Source: Paragorgia papillata (lineage: Eukaryota > Cnidaria > Anthozoa > Scleralcyonacea > Coralliidae). Taken from it: a DNA stretch of 64,000 bases. Numbering within the stretch: position 1 is the first letter of the stretch; every line of letters begins with the position of its first letter. The notes under the pieces are model-generated. The model did not search any database. It was not told where the DNA came from and saw only the letters and a program-made list of their open reading frames with translations. The stretch covers positions 434,001-498,000 of the forward strand of contig JAWNZC010000300.1 in NCBI GenBank assembly GCA_035771165.1, in the 5' to 3' direction. The translations under genes and the position numbers were made by a program. This document shows, piece after piece, positions 23,015 to 33,370 of this stretch.

Positions 23015-24045
23015 TAGTCTATACGATTTTTTCAAATTCACATATCTTGTACATAATTTAACGTTCTATCTAACTGTACGAGTTTCGTTAATGGCACAAA
23101 CCTACAGACGATTCAGGGATACTTTAAAATGATTGCGTTTGACCGTACGCCAAGTGATAGCATAATAATGCCATTTGATATTTGCGCTCATCTCAGTTCA
23201 AATAGATTTTTCTCCGTTGCTATTCTATACGATTTGTTCTAATTCACATATGTTGTACAGAATTGAACGCTCTATCTAACCATGCAAGTTTTCGGAATGG
23301 CACAAACCTACAGACGATTCAGGGGGTTTACTTTAAATATGACCACGTTTGACCGTACGCCAAGTAAATAGCGTAATAATGCAATTTGATGTTTGCGCTC
23401 ATGTCAGTTCAAATAGCCTTTTCTCCGTTGCTATTCTATACCATGTTTTTTAATTCACATATGTTCTCTATCTAACTGTAGAAGTTTCGTGAATGGCACA
23501 AACCTACAGACGATTCAGGGGTATACTTTAAACACGCGGTATCCGGTGGCTCAACTGCAATGAAGATATATCCCAATACGGCTGTTAGCCGTTAAATTCT
23601 ATATTTCCGACAAATGTTTTGACTAAATCACCATGATTTTCAGGGTTCTATTCTATACGATTTTTTCTAATTCACATATGTTGTAGAGTATTTAACGCTC
23701 TATGTAACTGTACAAGTTTCGTGAATGGCACAAACCTACAGACGATTCAGGAATATTTGACAATTGCCATTTGATATTTGAAAAAAAAGTGAAGTGGAGT
23801 CAAGTGGAGTGAAGAGTAGAGTAGCTCCGTTGCTATTCTACGATTTTTTCTAATTCACATTTGTTGTACAGAATTTAACGCTCTATCTAACGGTATAAGT
23901 TTCCAAAATGGCATAAACCTACAGACGATTCAGGGGTATACTTTAGACCCACGGTGTCCGGCTCAACAGCCGTATTGGGATATATCATTCATGCAATTAG
24001 CCGTTAAATTCTATATTTCCGACAAAGTTTTGCACTAAAACATTT
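23015..24045. repeat. Five-unit tandem array, unit about 200 bp
   Basis: A core recurs near 23020, 23225, 23435, 23650 and 23835. It contains aattcacatatgttgta, gctctatctaactgta and ggcacaaacctacagacg. Spacing is 185-215 bp. The cores are better conserved than the spacers. Units 3 and 5 share a longer right flank that differs by a 35-bp inversion. No open frame spans the units. Confidence 0.85.
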
Positions 24046-24217
24046 CGGAGACGGGATATTGGTGATGAAACTGGTAAGTATTTTTAACGGGACTTATAGT
24101 AAACTTGTGAGTGTGATCTACCACAGTTTTTGTGAGTCATGATAAAACATTATTTTGGTCAGAGAACGTGTACTTTCTCTTTGATTATCTTATAAGGTAT
24201 TAAGATCTCGCTAAAAT

Positions 24218-24312
24218 CTTAAGATCTACGTGTAATTAAAATCTTATAAGATTTTTCTTACGATCTTACCAGATTTTCCAAGATCATACAAGATCTTGAC
24301 AAGATTCTCCAG
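24218..24312. repeat. Cluster of AAGATCTT-like palindromes
   Basis: Variants of aagatctt and ttataagat recur about every 10-20 bp. It resembles the GGATCC-rich cluster at 63285-63505 in style but not in sequence. Confidence 0.6.
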
Positions 24313-24344
24313 TGGTGGGTTTGGCGCAGATACATGTACGCATA

Positions 24345-24660
24345 GCGGACCTTTTGTTTGATATGTAAATTAGATGGTCTGTGACGTCAGGAGCAGGGTA
24401 CAGTATTTTCACACCTAAAATCAGTTATATCTCTAAAACAAACTGAAATAATTGTTAACATAAAAACGCCTTGTGACACTAAACATTTTATGTTGAGCAA
24501 TCAAATGTGTAAGTGATTTTGTAATGTATGAAAATACTGTACCCTGCTCCTGACGTCAGAGACCATCTCATTTACTTATGAAACAAACTGAAATGTTTTA
24601 AAAACGAAGAAAGATACAAAAAAGTTGCAAAAGATCTTCTATTACAATTTTACGAGTTCT
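24345..24660. mobile_element. Hairpin MITE
   Basis: Inverted arms gtctgtgacgtcaggagcag (about 24377) and ctgctcctgacgtcagagac (about 24545) continue outward through gtaaat/atttac and inward through tacagtattttca. The right flank (aaacaaactgaaatg ... gttgcaaaagatctt) resembles the arm of the MITE at 28366-28868. Confidence 0.7.
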
Positions 24661-24892
24661 TTCAAATTTGACGAACTCCATTTTTATTGCCAATGTCGTT
24701 TAAGCTACTTAAAAACTTTTTAATAGCCAGAGTAGCGTTAAACTTAGCCTGTGAGCAGACGTTCTGTGAGTTTAGATAGCATTGGCGAGAAAGAACGTCT
24801 GCCGTCAAATCTTGTAATTGGCTTTCCTCTCTTGACACCTGGCATGTAAACAAACTACAGGGCGAGTAAGAAACCAGTTAATTATTAATTAT

Positions 24893-25032
24893 TGGACGAG
24901 TTTGAGTAAAATATCATGATTTGTCAGTGGCGAGCTACCAGTTATTTGCCGATGCCAAAGGCAGAGGGAAATAAATGGGAACGAGACACTGACAAATCAT
25001 GATATTTTGCGATAGACGAGTTCGATAATTGT
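24893..25032. repeat. Hairpin element, about 140 bp
   Basis: Arms ggacgagttt ... aaatatcatgatttgtcagtg and cactgacaaatcatgatattt ... gacgagttcga pair around a loop. No target duplication was established. Confidence 0.7.
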
Positions 25033-25079
25033 TTTGTCATTCATAAAATAGTTAAAAATTTGAAATGCCTGAAGTAAGA

Positions 25080-25599
25080 GATCGCCATTCTCTGTCTTCG
25101 GCATACTGAAATCTTCGCAAAACTTACTTTACTATATATTTCTATAATGATGTTAACACGTTGAAGCCTGACGACGAGTCTTTAAGGTGTATTCTGGCAA
25201 ACACCAGACGATTTTATTCAGCACAGGGAGAGGTCTACGCCTCAAAGTGTTAATGTTAAGATCAGGTTCTGAGATTGGGGAAAGAAATCATCAATTGCAT
25301 GCCGATCGTTATTTAAAGTGTCCATATGAAGTGAAAAATTCGTTGGCGTTTTTGTTTTTTAACGAACAGAGGATCATGTACAATTTAAACTTTTGGCTTC
25401 TGGTTAGTATTTGTGTCTGTAAAGAAACATTCACAAGTGCAGGACAGATATTTTTTAATTGCTCCTCACGTTGGAATTACATCGCACTTCTTATACCCGA
25501 TGGTTGTAATGCATGGTTATTGGTTTCTTTCCAGTGCCTCTTCAGAAGTAGAGTTTTTAAAATATTAAATGAACCATTTTTTATTCTGTTTTTGAAAAG
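25080..25599. repeat. Duplicated intron module upstream of exon copy 2
   Basis: 25080-25130 matches 4255-4305 (gatcgccattc ... ggcatact). 25200-25599 matches the outer parts of 16460-18190 and leads into the 51-nt exon through a T-rich tract, as in the other copy. Confidence 0.75.
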
Positions 25600-25650
25600 A
25601 ACACTTTGTGTACAAACGAATCAAGGAGGATGATGAAGAACGGACAGCTA
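25600..25650 (+). CDS. Candidate 51-nt exon, duplicated (copy 2)
   Basis: Acceptor AG at 25598-25599, donor GTAAGT at 25651. Phase 1 in and phase 1 out, reading HFVYKRIKEDDEERTA. Compared with copy 1 at 18192 the length and both splice sites are kept and no stop has appeared despite many substitutions, which argues for past or present coding use. Joining it to the exon at 27390 keeps the frame of the ZU5 gene. It is the nearest candidate upstream exon for that gene. Function unknown. Confidence 0.55.
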
Positions 25651-26080
25651 GTAAGTAAGAAATCAGAGTGACGTAAGTGACCATAAAATATGAGGCGAAT
25701 TCTCATTCACCACTGACCGTTTTTTTGAAAAATATTGTATTTAAGAAAATTTACAACTTAATATACCGTTACAATTTCTACAATACTCTTTGGTTGGTTG
25801 CTACGTGAATACTTAAATCACGGAGTTCTCCTGTTTGACTTTCTGCTCCTCGGGAAATTTTAGCAAATTTATCAGGTGTAAAATTCGACATAAATTACAA
25901 ATATTAAAATATATCACAAGCAACTTGATTTTTGTGCATACTATAATTATAAAATAATTCATTATTACATTAATTACCATGTTAAAAAAAGTCATAACAG
26001 CGCAGATGATTCTTAGATTCCGACCAAATGCTTATAATGGAGAGCTTAAGATTTACATGACAACAAGTACGAACTATGAC
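25651..26080. repeat. Duplicated intron module downstream of exon copy 2
   Basis: Shares ordered blocks with 4485-4960 and 18300-18470. The matching order of exon and both intron flanks shows that the exon was duplicated with its introns. Confidence 0.75.
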
Positions 26081-26103
26081 TATAGACTATATATATTTAT
26101 TAC

Positions 26104-26234
26104 TATAGACTATATATATTTCCGAGCGTTTTCGTATTGTTTCCTGTTCTCAAGGGAATCGAGAGTAATCATGCAGTTCATTACTTGAAACAATACGAAA
26201 ACGCTCGAAACGTTACCGTGTGCACATAGTCTAT
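26104..26234. mobile_element. Hairpin MITE, same family as 54123-54250
   Basis: Arms tttccgagcgttttcgtatt and aatacgaaaacgctcgaaac. The loop matches the reverse complement of the 54 kb copy's loop, so the two insertions lie in opposite orientation. The left arm has lost its outer part, and a local tatagactatatatattt duplication precedes it. Confidence 0.8.
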
Positions 26235-26282
26235 GGCTACGAGATTCGTCATTATATGCGCCATCCTGTTTTACAGACTTGC

Positions 26283-26536
26283 TACAAATCTATAGGGTTA
26301 AGTGACCTTTTTATTAAAATATTGAACTACGTTTCGACCCGTCTACCGCTCATCTTCATATCAAAAAAGGAATAAAAATTACTGCATGAATATGTATGTC
26401 TTAAATAGGTATAAATGGAAATGAATGTACGTGACAATGACAAAGTCCCATAGGAACTATTATGAAATACTATAAAATCAACATTATAAAAATACTACAT
26501 AGTCATAATTTACATAAAACTGCTAAAAATAATTGT
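26283..26536 (-). repeat. 3' region of the Penelope-like fragment
   Basis: Minus-strand sequence downstream of the GIY-YIG frame, with gaagatgagcggtagacgg and AT-rich sequence. Assigned by position and by resemblance to tails of such elements. Confidence 0.4.
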
Positions 26537-26960
26537 CTAAATTAAAACCAGGCTCAAGTTTCTTCTTCCGATCTTATTCAATGTTGATTTCAGTTGGTCA
26601 ACATAGAATGCCTCTAACAGCAGGCGATCAAATGCGGCATCAACTCTTCCAATTACCGAGAAATCTTTCCTTGTTAAAATCGATGAGCATTCTTGGGCAT
26701 GAAGTGAAGATAATGTCTTCTTCTTTGTGCTCAAATGTTCTTTTACTCGCATTTCTAATCGTCGTGAAGTCTGTCCCACATACCGACAATCACAGTCAGT
26801 ACATGAAAAGTAGCGCGCAATCTACGCAACACAAACATTTAAAGTAGTTACCGTAGTATTATTCTTTTGATGAATATTACGCATAGATGTTTGTTTAATT
26901 CTCTTCTTGGTTTTACAGCAAAACTGAGAGCTTTCGTTAGATACTTTAAACTTCAATTCT
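26537..26960 (-). pseudogene. Penelope-like element GIY-YIG endonuclease fragment
   Basis: Minus-strand translation gives SMRNIHQKNN, then a stop in the VCVA segment near 26840, then CTDCDCRYVGQTSRRLEMRV, KEHLS, a run of polar residues, FSVIGRVDAAFDRLLLEAFYV and LNKIGRRN. The DCRYVGQT-R-L-R-KEH pattern and the following E-x2-xI-type spacing are those of the Cys-preceded GIY-YIG nuclease of Penelope-like retroelements. That nuclease nicks target DNA for priming. The reverse transcriptase part is absent upstream (right side), so this is a truncated copy. Confidence 0.75.
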
Positions 26961-27096
26961 ATACCTGTTCTCGAAGGATTTCGCTTTCACTTGGTCGCTC
27001 TACTTTGATTTGTTTATGTTCTTTGCCGAGCCGGACTCTAACCAGTGACGTCACAAAGCCAGTTCGACCGCCCAGCGGAAACGGACGTCTTCCTAA

Positions 27097-27216
27097 GCCT
27101 GGTTTCCATAAGATCGTCTCGATCGCCTGAATCTTATCCAGTCAGATTAGGGACTCGAGATATCTCTAGTCTGATTGAAGAGATTTGGGCAATCACGATT
27201 CTATAAAAAACCAGGC
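27097..27216. mobile_element. Hairpin MITE, about 120 bp
   Basis: Ends aagcctggtttccata and tataaaaaaccaggctt are inverted copies. It sits about 170 bp upstream of the proline-rich exon of the ZU5 gene. A clean target duplication was not found. Confidence 0.65.
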
Positions 27217-27389
27217 TTTATTAAATAATATGTCATTTTGAGAGCACGAAAAAATTATGTTTGGTTCATTTTCGTCAAAACTAAATTAGCACACGATGAT
27301 CAACGCGTTAAAACTATAATAATCTTAAATACAAAGGGAACTGAATATTTCTTGAGTACTAATAACAAGATTATTCATTAAAACTTTAG

Positions 27390-30300
27390 ATTCTCCCTCT
27401 CTTTCTCCTCTTCCGCGTCATTCCATTCCTCCTCCTTCCATTCCTCCTCTTTCCTTTCCACCTCCTCTTTCAACACTACCACCAGCAAAAGATAGTGGTT
27501 ATAGTGGCTCTGTAATTACGGATGCAAAACAGGAAATTGAAGGGGTAAGAACGTTAAATCAATATAACAGTGAAGAATGGTCTGAATTTAGCAATATTGA
27601 TAGGTGTAACGTAGGAAGTGGTTGCCCTGCTGATCTCAATATATTTCGGTTGCTCATTCTGGTATACTCAGCGGTAAACATTTTGAAGCCACTGGCAGTT
27701 ATACTGGTACTCTAGGTGTAATTCTTAATTGATCAGCTAACTTTTTCTTGAATTATGACATTACTATTTTTTAATATGTATATTTTTAACGCAATCAGCA
27801 TAGTTTTTTAACTATTTAATTATGCACGATGTCGAAGAGCCATAAGAAGCCTTAACCGGCGAAACGTCTGGAATACCTTAGTTGTATTTCTTAACTTTTT
27901 ATTTTTATTTGTATACCAGGAATGGCAATTCAAGTTTTTTGTTTATCTATATAGGAAAGTAAACCTGAATCAAACCCTCTCGAAGGATCAAGTGGTTCAC
28001 ACAGTGATGACATTGTGGCCGAAATGGAACGGGAGCCAGCGGCGAGGTTTGATACATTCGATACATTTAGTAACTTTTTAATATTCAATTTTTGTACACT
28101 GACATATTTTGTTCTGATTGGGAAAATTGTACCATCTGAGACTGTTATGTTATGGCAACGCTCAGCCATCCTTTATTAGCCGTGCATTAAGTTCTTTAAA
28201 GCATGGATAATTAAACACGGTTGTCGAATTATAACGGTAATGGGGAAGTTAAAAAACATGATTTATAAGGATATATGTGTGTTCAAAACACTTTTTTGTA
28301 GGCTTGAAGTTAATTCTTGCTAGATTTGTTTATTTGAAATCATTGTGTTGTTTCATCGATAAATTGAAGTGTCTATGAAGCAAAAATTAAGTCTGTCTTA
28401 ATTGATAGAACACTTAAAATGACAAAGTGACATATTTTGCAGCTTTTTGTTTCTTGCTTCATTTTTGAGATATTTCAGTTTGTTTAGTATGCAAATTAAA
28501 CATCTGGACATCGCACATGCATAATGAGTTATAATATCAGAGAAAATTTTATATCTTTGCTATTGTCAATTATAATCACTTGAAAATGTACATGTTTGGC
28601 GTTGTGGGAGAAATACACCCGCATACTTCCTTCGAATTCGTTTGATTTGATAATAGCAACGATATATAACCTCCGATGCGATAACTCATCATGCACATGT
28701 GATGTCAAGATGTTTAATTTGGATATCAAACAAACTGAAATATCTCAAAAACGACGCAAGGAAACGAAAAACTGCAAAAGATTTTATTTTCCAGTTATTT
28801 TGCATGTTTGTTATTTTAAGTGCCCTTTCAAATAAGACAGACTTAATTTTTGCTTCATAGGCACTTTAATCACAATTTCTTATTTTTAGGATCACGATCG
28901 ATAAACAAGGAGGATGTGTTGCTTTTTCAACTGCTAGTGCCTTTCTCCAGTTTCCTCCTGATGCCGTTTCAGAACCAGTCACCTTAACATGTAGTCGCGT
29001 GAGGTACAAAGACTGCGATGTAAAGGCCAAAAGGGGAGATGCATTCTGTAGCAGAATTTTTAAGATTGAACCGGAGGGAATAGCCTTTGAAAAACCAGTC
29101 ACAGTTCTTCTCGCTCACTCGGCGGCTGAAGACGGAGCTGATGCGGACTATTATGACCTAGTCGTACAAAGGTTGAACGTAGAATGCGAAGACTTAAAGA
29201 CCGAAAGGATAAGTAAACTTGACGGTACTGTATTAGATTAACTTGTTATACTAAGGCCTAGGTCAAACGTCGCACTTGTACCGAATCTAATGCAAATTAG
29301 CATAAACAAAGGATTTTGCTCATTGTCATTAGATTGGATACATGAAAAGTCCGACGTTTGACCTAGGTCTAAGCCCCTTATATTTTGATCTGGTTGATAA
29401 TATAATATTCTAGTTAAATATTTTGTTTAAGCGTAATTCGTTTTAAAAGTGGTGGAGTGAAAGTTTTTGTCTAACTAACCAAAAAATTAAATAGATGTGA
29501 CATGTATATTAAGTACCCAAGTTGCCTTCATAACATTACAAAATAAGGAAATACTGCATGGGGGCGTTTATAAAGATCCCACGACCCCGGATAAATAAAG
29601 GTTATCGTATCGTGAAGGACAAATGATGTATGCCGTTGGATTATTAATATTTCAAAAATACACTGTTGTTATGCATAAAGTTTTCCAATAAATAAACATT
29701 TTTTGTTTATCCAGTTTACGTTTGTTGGCAACAAATACCTCAAGTCATGTTTTGGATAATTATAACACAATTAATCGACTGTAGTTTCTAATTGGTATAA
29801 TTTCTTTTTATAGATCTTCCTAAAGAAATTGTGTTAGATTTTAGTCACTTCGTTAAATATTTGCCATTTGCTAAAGCCACTATTGTAAAAACGTGTACAT
29901 TGGTGGTTGCAAGCAGGATCAGATCCGAAGAGATTGTAATACAACAAAAAGAAGCTTGTATTTACTCAAAATCGTATGGGGACGAGAGTAAACTGAAAAT
30001 AAGTTTCCCAGCTGGTGTGGTAGAGAACGAATCTCGCTTAAAAGTTCAGGTGTGCTATATATGATATATTTAAGAACGTGTAGAGAGGAATTTTAGATTG
30101 AAAAACTTAGTGTAATTTAACAAAGGGATTGAATGCTTTGGAAATCTTAGGAGTGTTTTTCGGCCGTAGGTATGTTGCGCGCGGACGAGTTTGTCTTAAG
30201 CCTGCGCTAAACGTCGCACAATAGACGAATTTAATGGTTTGAATTTTATTCGACAAAACTGCGACGTATAGCTCGATTAAATTCGACACACAAATTTGAT

Positions 30301-32591
30301 TCGTCTCGGCAATTAAAGTCCACGGATAATGCTACGATAATGCGTGTTCGAGTTATACGTCGAATTATCGTCGCGTCGAATTAAATCAGTGTTTCTCTTC
30401 TGTCTGTAACAGTTCGGCGCCATGTTTCCAAGGAATCGTTTTCAGGCTCAACGCGTCCAAGTAAAAACAATTATACTCGACTGAAGTTTGACATTTAACT
30501 CGACGTCGCGTTTACGTGGCATTACCGACGAAGTTAATTCGAATTAAATTCGACTAAATTAAATTCGTCTATTGTGCGACGTTTAGCGCAGGCCTTAATG
30601 ACGGGATGGGTTTGTCCGTGCGCAGCGTCGCTGTGGCTGAATTATTATATTAATTATTTTATATGGTAATCAGGATTGTAAGTATAACAACTCTTATATT
30701 AAGTTTCATTTGAACCACGAGAAGGGGCAGTGCCATGCATGGAACGTGTAACCAGGCCACTGAAACTGGCACACCGTTCCCACTCGTCAAGAATGACTCC
30801 AAATGGAGGATTCCAATTTCTAAATCACTCTTATTCAAAAGAAGGGTAGTCTACTACGACTGATACCAATATCCTGCTGCGTTACAGCAATAGGAGACCT
30901 TTCGGCATTTACCGAATTCTACTTTAAACCGCTTACCCAAAACCTACCTTCGTTCATTAAGGATACCACCCTCATATTCTCCAAAGGTTGAGCAGATCAA
31001 CACCGCTGGTCCCTTTCCAGAAGGCACAATTTCATGAAAATTTATTTCCATGTTTTCAAATATCGACGACAAGCTGTATGGGAAATCAGTTCGACTTAAG
31101 GAAATAGTATAATTATGAATCAAAATCAATTATTTATTTCAACTATTAGCTTTTTATACAAATATTTGGTAGTTCACTTTTTGCGACTGCAATTTACAAA
31201 GTATATATAAAGTATCTTGACACGTCCAATATCATGGACGGTGGCTACATCAAACAAAGCGTCGGGTGTTGACAGAGGTCTCTTTCCTGTATAGATCTCT
31301 GCCAGCAGGGAAGAAACATCAGTACTGTGTTGTTTTATTGCGAAGTAACTGTATCACTATGCTTTTACAATATAAACTTTACATGTAGACTGCAAATACA
31401 ATGATCTTAATTTAATTTACGTATACCGCAAAAACAATTTAATTTACCGACGTATACAAAGGGTATACGTGAACGGTATAATAATGTTGTTCGCCACGTT
31501 TATTTTAGTTGTTTCCGGCGGATGAGGTCCTAGATACGAACACGTGGCTAAATGAGGATCTGGTGTGTTTTCCTGTCATCAAGGTGTCTGGACAAGAGAA
31601 ACCTTTCCTAAAACTTGTTGATGTAGAGCTGATTTTTTCCCATGACGACGTGGCTGATCTGAACGAGACGTTTTTGCCTGTTGGCGCTAAGTTTCCCTTT
31701 TCTACTAAATATGGAGTGTTGCTACGCAGCCACAGAGATCCCCAGGCCAAACACAAATGGAAAAACTTAAAAGATGACGTGAATGCAGAGATAGAACGCT
31801 TGCAGAAGAATCGACTGAGAATAACATTTTCTGTGGATCATTTTTGCAAGTAAGTGGAGTCACGTTAGTTTGTCTGATTTTCAACTATTGGCTGTTTTCA
31901 GTGTCTGTTAGATTGAGTTCGCACGATACCGCGGTACAGAAAAATAGTAGCTCAATACTGTACACTTTGAAATAACGATATTTGTTTGTAAGATATCATG
32001 CGTGCATGCATTCATGCATGCATTCATGCATGCATCAACCCATAACTTAACAAAATTGTGAAATTTTGATGTTTTCAATTTTTAGGATCGATGCCATTGT
32101 CAAGAAGAATGAAGAGGCAAATTTAGGAAACGTGGAAGAAAACATTGAGTGTGAGCATTCTTCACCGAAGTCTTATAAAGCAATTGTTGTGGCTGTTCAC
32201 GATACTAGTGTTACACCGAACATGCTGTCGGCTGTGTTGGCTCCTAAAACCGAAGTTGAGAACGTGGAAAAAGAGTGGGGTTCCAGACGAGAATTCTTTC
32301 AAAAACGTCTCAGATCTAACGATGAGGTTTATTTTTGTGTGCCACTTTCTGACCAGGAACATCTTGCTCTCCCAGATGACGTCGTAAGGTATATATACTA
32401 CCGGTACTTATGTTGATTTTCTGAATTTTTTTACTGACTGACGTAAAACTTTGCTCGGATTTTGCAGTAAGCAGTGGCGGAAACTTCACGAAATATTTGG
32501 GGGCGAAGCCGTTGAAACTCTGAAAGAGTTGTGTGAAAATTATAAGTTATTTGAAGGCTCTAATTACATAGAAGTACCTTACTCAAGCTAG
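27390..32591 (+). CDS. ZU5-domain host gene, seven exons visible, 5' end missing
   Basis: Exons 27390-27544, 27955-28046, 28890-29224, 29814-30049, 31509-31849, 32086-32388 and 32468-32591 have AG acceptors and GT donors. Their phases agree (1-0, 0-2, 2-1, 1-0, 0-2, 2-2, 2-stop), giving about 528 residues. Order: proline/serine-rich linker ending SGYSGSVITDAKQEI, acidic linker, ZU5 domain (exon 3), a second ZU5-like segment (exons 4-5), then a tail that may be UPA-like (exons 6-7) ending in TAG. ZU5 pairs with UPA tails occur in ankyrins, PIDD1, UNC5 proteins and the FIIND of NLRP1/CARD8, acting in cytoplasmic scaffolding or death/inflammasome signalling. No death domain or CARD follows. The first visible exon starts in phase 1, so more exons lie upstream. 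Gene identity beyond ZU5 is not claimed. Confidence 0.8.
28366..28868. mobile_element. MITE, about 500 bp, in intron 2 of the ZU5 gene
   Basis: Arms aagtgtctatgaagcaaaaa and tttttgcttcataggcactt extend about 160 bp each through agtctgtctta, gagatatttcagtttgttt and catgcataatgagttat. It ends about 20 bp before the exon 3 acceptor. Related sequence occurs near 24590-24650 and 51715-51800. Confidence 0.8.
28890..29224 (+). CDS. Exon encoding the first ZU5 domain
   Basis: Reads ITIDKQGGCVAFSTASAFLQ, then FPPDAVSEPVTLTCSRVRY and later RIFKIEPEGIAFEKPVTVLL AHSAA split over the family's beta strands. The GG...PPDAV and PxGxxFxKPVTVxLxHSA blocks are hallmark ZU5 positions. The acceptor TATTTTTAG completes a split AGG codon; the donor follows GACG in phase 1. 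The protein frame would otherwise run into a stop at 29239-29241 inside the intron, which supports splicing here. A MITE ends about 20 bp upstream of the acceptor. Confidence 0.85.
29255..29369. mobile_element. PIF/Harbinger-type MITE, 115 bp, in intron 3
   Basis: Ends GGCCTAGGTCAAACGTCG and CGACGTTTGACCTAGGTC are inverted with one mismatch. TAA lies on both sides (29252-29254, 29370-29372), the usual 3-bp target duplication of the superfamily. Confidence 0.85.
29814..30049 (+). CDS. Exon: start of the second ZU5-like segment
   Basis: Reads LPKEIVLDFSHFVKYLPFAK and further to YGDESKLKISFPAGVVENES. The FPAGVVENES turn is comparable with PPGAV/PPDAV of ZU5. Acceptor TTTTTATAG, donor CAG|GTGTGC, phase 0. 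It continues directly into 31509 with LFPADEV. Confidence 0.7.
30199..30594. mobile_element. PIF/Harbinger-type MITE, 396 bp, in intron 4
   Basis: Inverted ends of about 40 bp, AGCCTGCGCTAAACGTCGCA on the left. TTA on both sides (30196-30198, 30595-30597). The aaacgtcgca block is shared with the MITE at 29255, so the two are probably related families. The interior is rich in ttcgac/gtcgaa pairs. Confidence 0.85.
31509..31849 (+). CDS. Exon: rest of the second ZU5-like segment, ending at an HFC motif
   Basis: Reads FPVIKVSGQEKPFLKLVDVE followed by LIFSHDD, aligning with the PVV...G..FxKPVxVxLxH core of ZU5. A charged helix (KHKWKNLKDDVNAEIERLQK) and ITFSVDHFCK then close the exon. In self-cleaving ZU5/FIIND proteins an HFS or SFS motif occupies the domain end; here it is HFC. 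Donor GTAAGT splits the last Lys codon. Confidence 0.7.
31981..32040. repeat. CATGCATT-type short tandem repeat in an intron
   Basis: gcatgcattcatgcatgcat-type units, palindromic, between exons 5 and 6. Confidence 0.75.
32086..32591 (+). CDS. Last two exons, possible UPA-like tail
   Basis: Exon 6 (32086-32388) reads IDAIVKKNEEAN, then YKAIVVAVHDTSVTPNMLSA and a charged region ending LALPDDVV. Exon 7 (32468-32591) reads SKQWRKLHEIFGGEAVETLK, ELCENYKLFEG and SNYIEVPYSS, then TAG. The VVAVHDT strand resembles the start of UPA domains, but the match is weak. Junction phase 2 is consistent on both sides. No polyadenylation signal was seen close downstream. Confidence 0.65.
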
Positions 32592-33100
32592 GACACAAAT
32601 TACAGTATATTGTAATTCTATTTAATCCTAGTGGCTAGATCTAATGCCAGAAAATAGCTTTCTTCAAGGTCTTTTGAAAATTGACCTGAAATTTTACTAA
32701 CTTGTGCACAGTTCCGTCGATGTTGCAAGCCGTTTGCAGCTACACTGTTCTTTGTTGTTTTAATACGGGTACAAGAATATTTGAAATTGAGTTTGCAGAC
32801 TTAGTTGACTATGCATTTTAATTTACTAGCATTTCAATAAGTTCAACTGTGGCACGACGTGTGAAACTCTGAATTTGAGCTTTTGATGTTTTGATAAGCT
32901 CTGCTGTGTATAAAGCACGTCATTAACTAAAAGTATGAATCACTAAAAGCCGAAAATGCATTGGTTCGGCTGGTTTGTTGTTATTTTCGATTTGAAACAG
33001 TTACGGGGCGATATTTTGAAACCAGTCCCACTTTATCACGATTGTAAAAAAATGTTACCATTTAGTTACTAAGCTAATGAGCTATCCTTAAAATTTTAAT
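32592..33100. other. Downstream of the ZU5 gene; no gene seen
   Basis: AT-rich, presumably the 3' UTR and intergenic sequence. No AATAAA was seen close to the stop. Confidence 0.4.
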
Positions 33101-33107
33101 TTAGAAA

Positions 33108-33160
33108 TTATTGGGGGTGCGGCCGCCCCCCTCGCACCCCTTAGTGTCCGCCACTGGCAG
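33108..33160. mobile_element. hAT-like element end fragment
   Basis: Reads gggggtgcggccgccccc ... ccgccactg. The reverse complement starts CAGTGGCGGA, a motif familiar from widespread hAT-like MITE ends. No partner end was identified. Confidence 0.4.
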
Positions 33161-33214
33161 TAAGATTTTGATGACGCAAATAAGAAAGTGCGGATCAACG
33201 CGACTTTGTTTGTA

Positions 33215-33370
33215 ATATACTACAATTGAATACAATAGAATAGATACAATAGTATATATGTTGATTGTTCAATAGAATACAATAGAATATACAATAGGAT
33301 ACAATAGAATCTTATAGAATACATATTAGAATGTTATAGAACACAATACAATAAAATAGAATACAATAGT
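33215..33370. repeat. Degenerate AATAGAATAC tandem repeat
   Basis: About fifteen imperfect copies of a 10-bp aatagaatac unit. AT-rich and non-coding. Confidence 0.8.

Noticed and set aside
32468..33160. A hAT element spanning from gcagtggcgg in the last ZU5 exon to ccgccactg at 33150
   Set aside because: The exon reads as good protein in the correct phase to a stop, and only the first ten bases match the element end.
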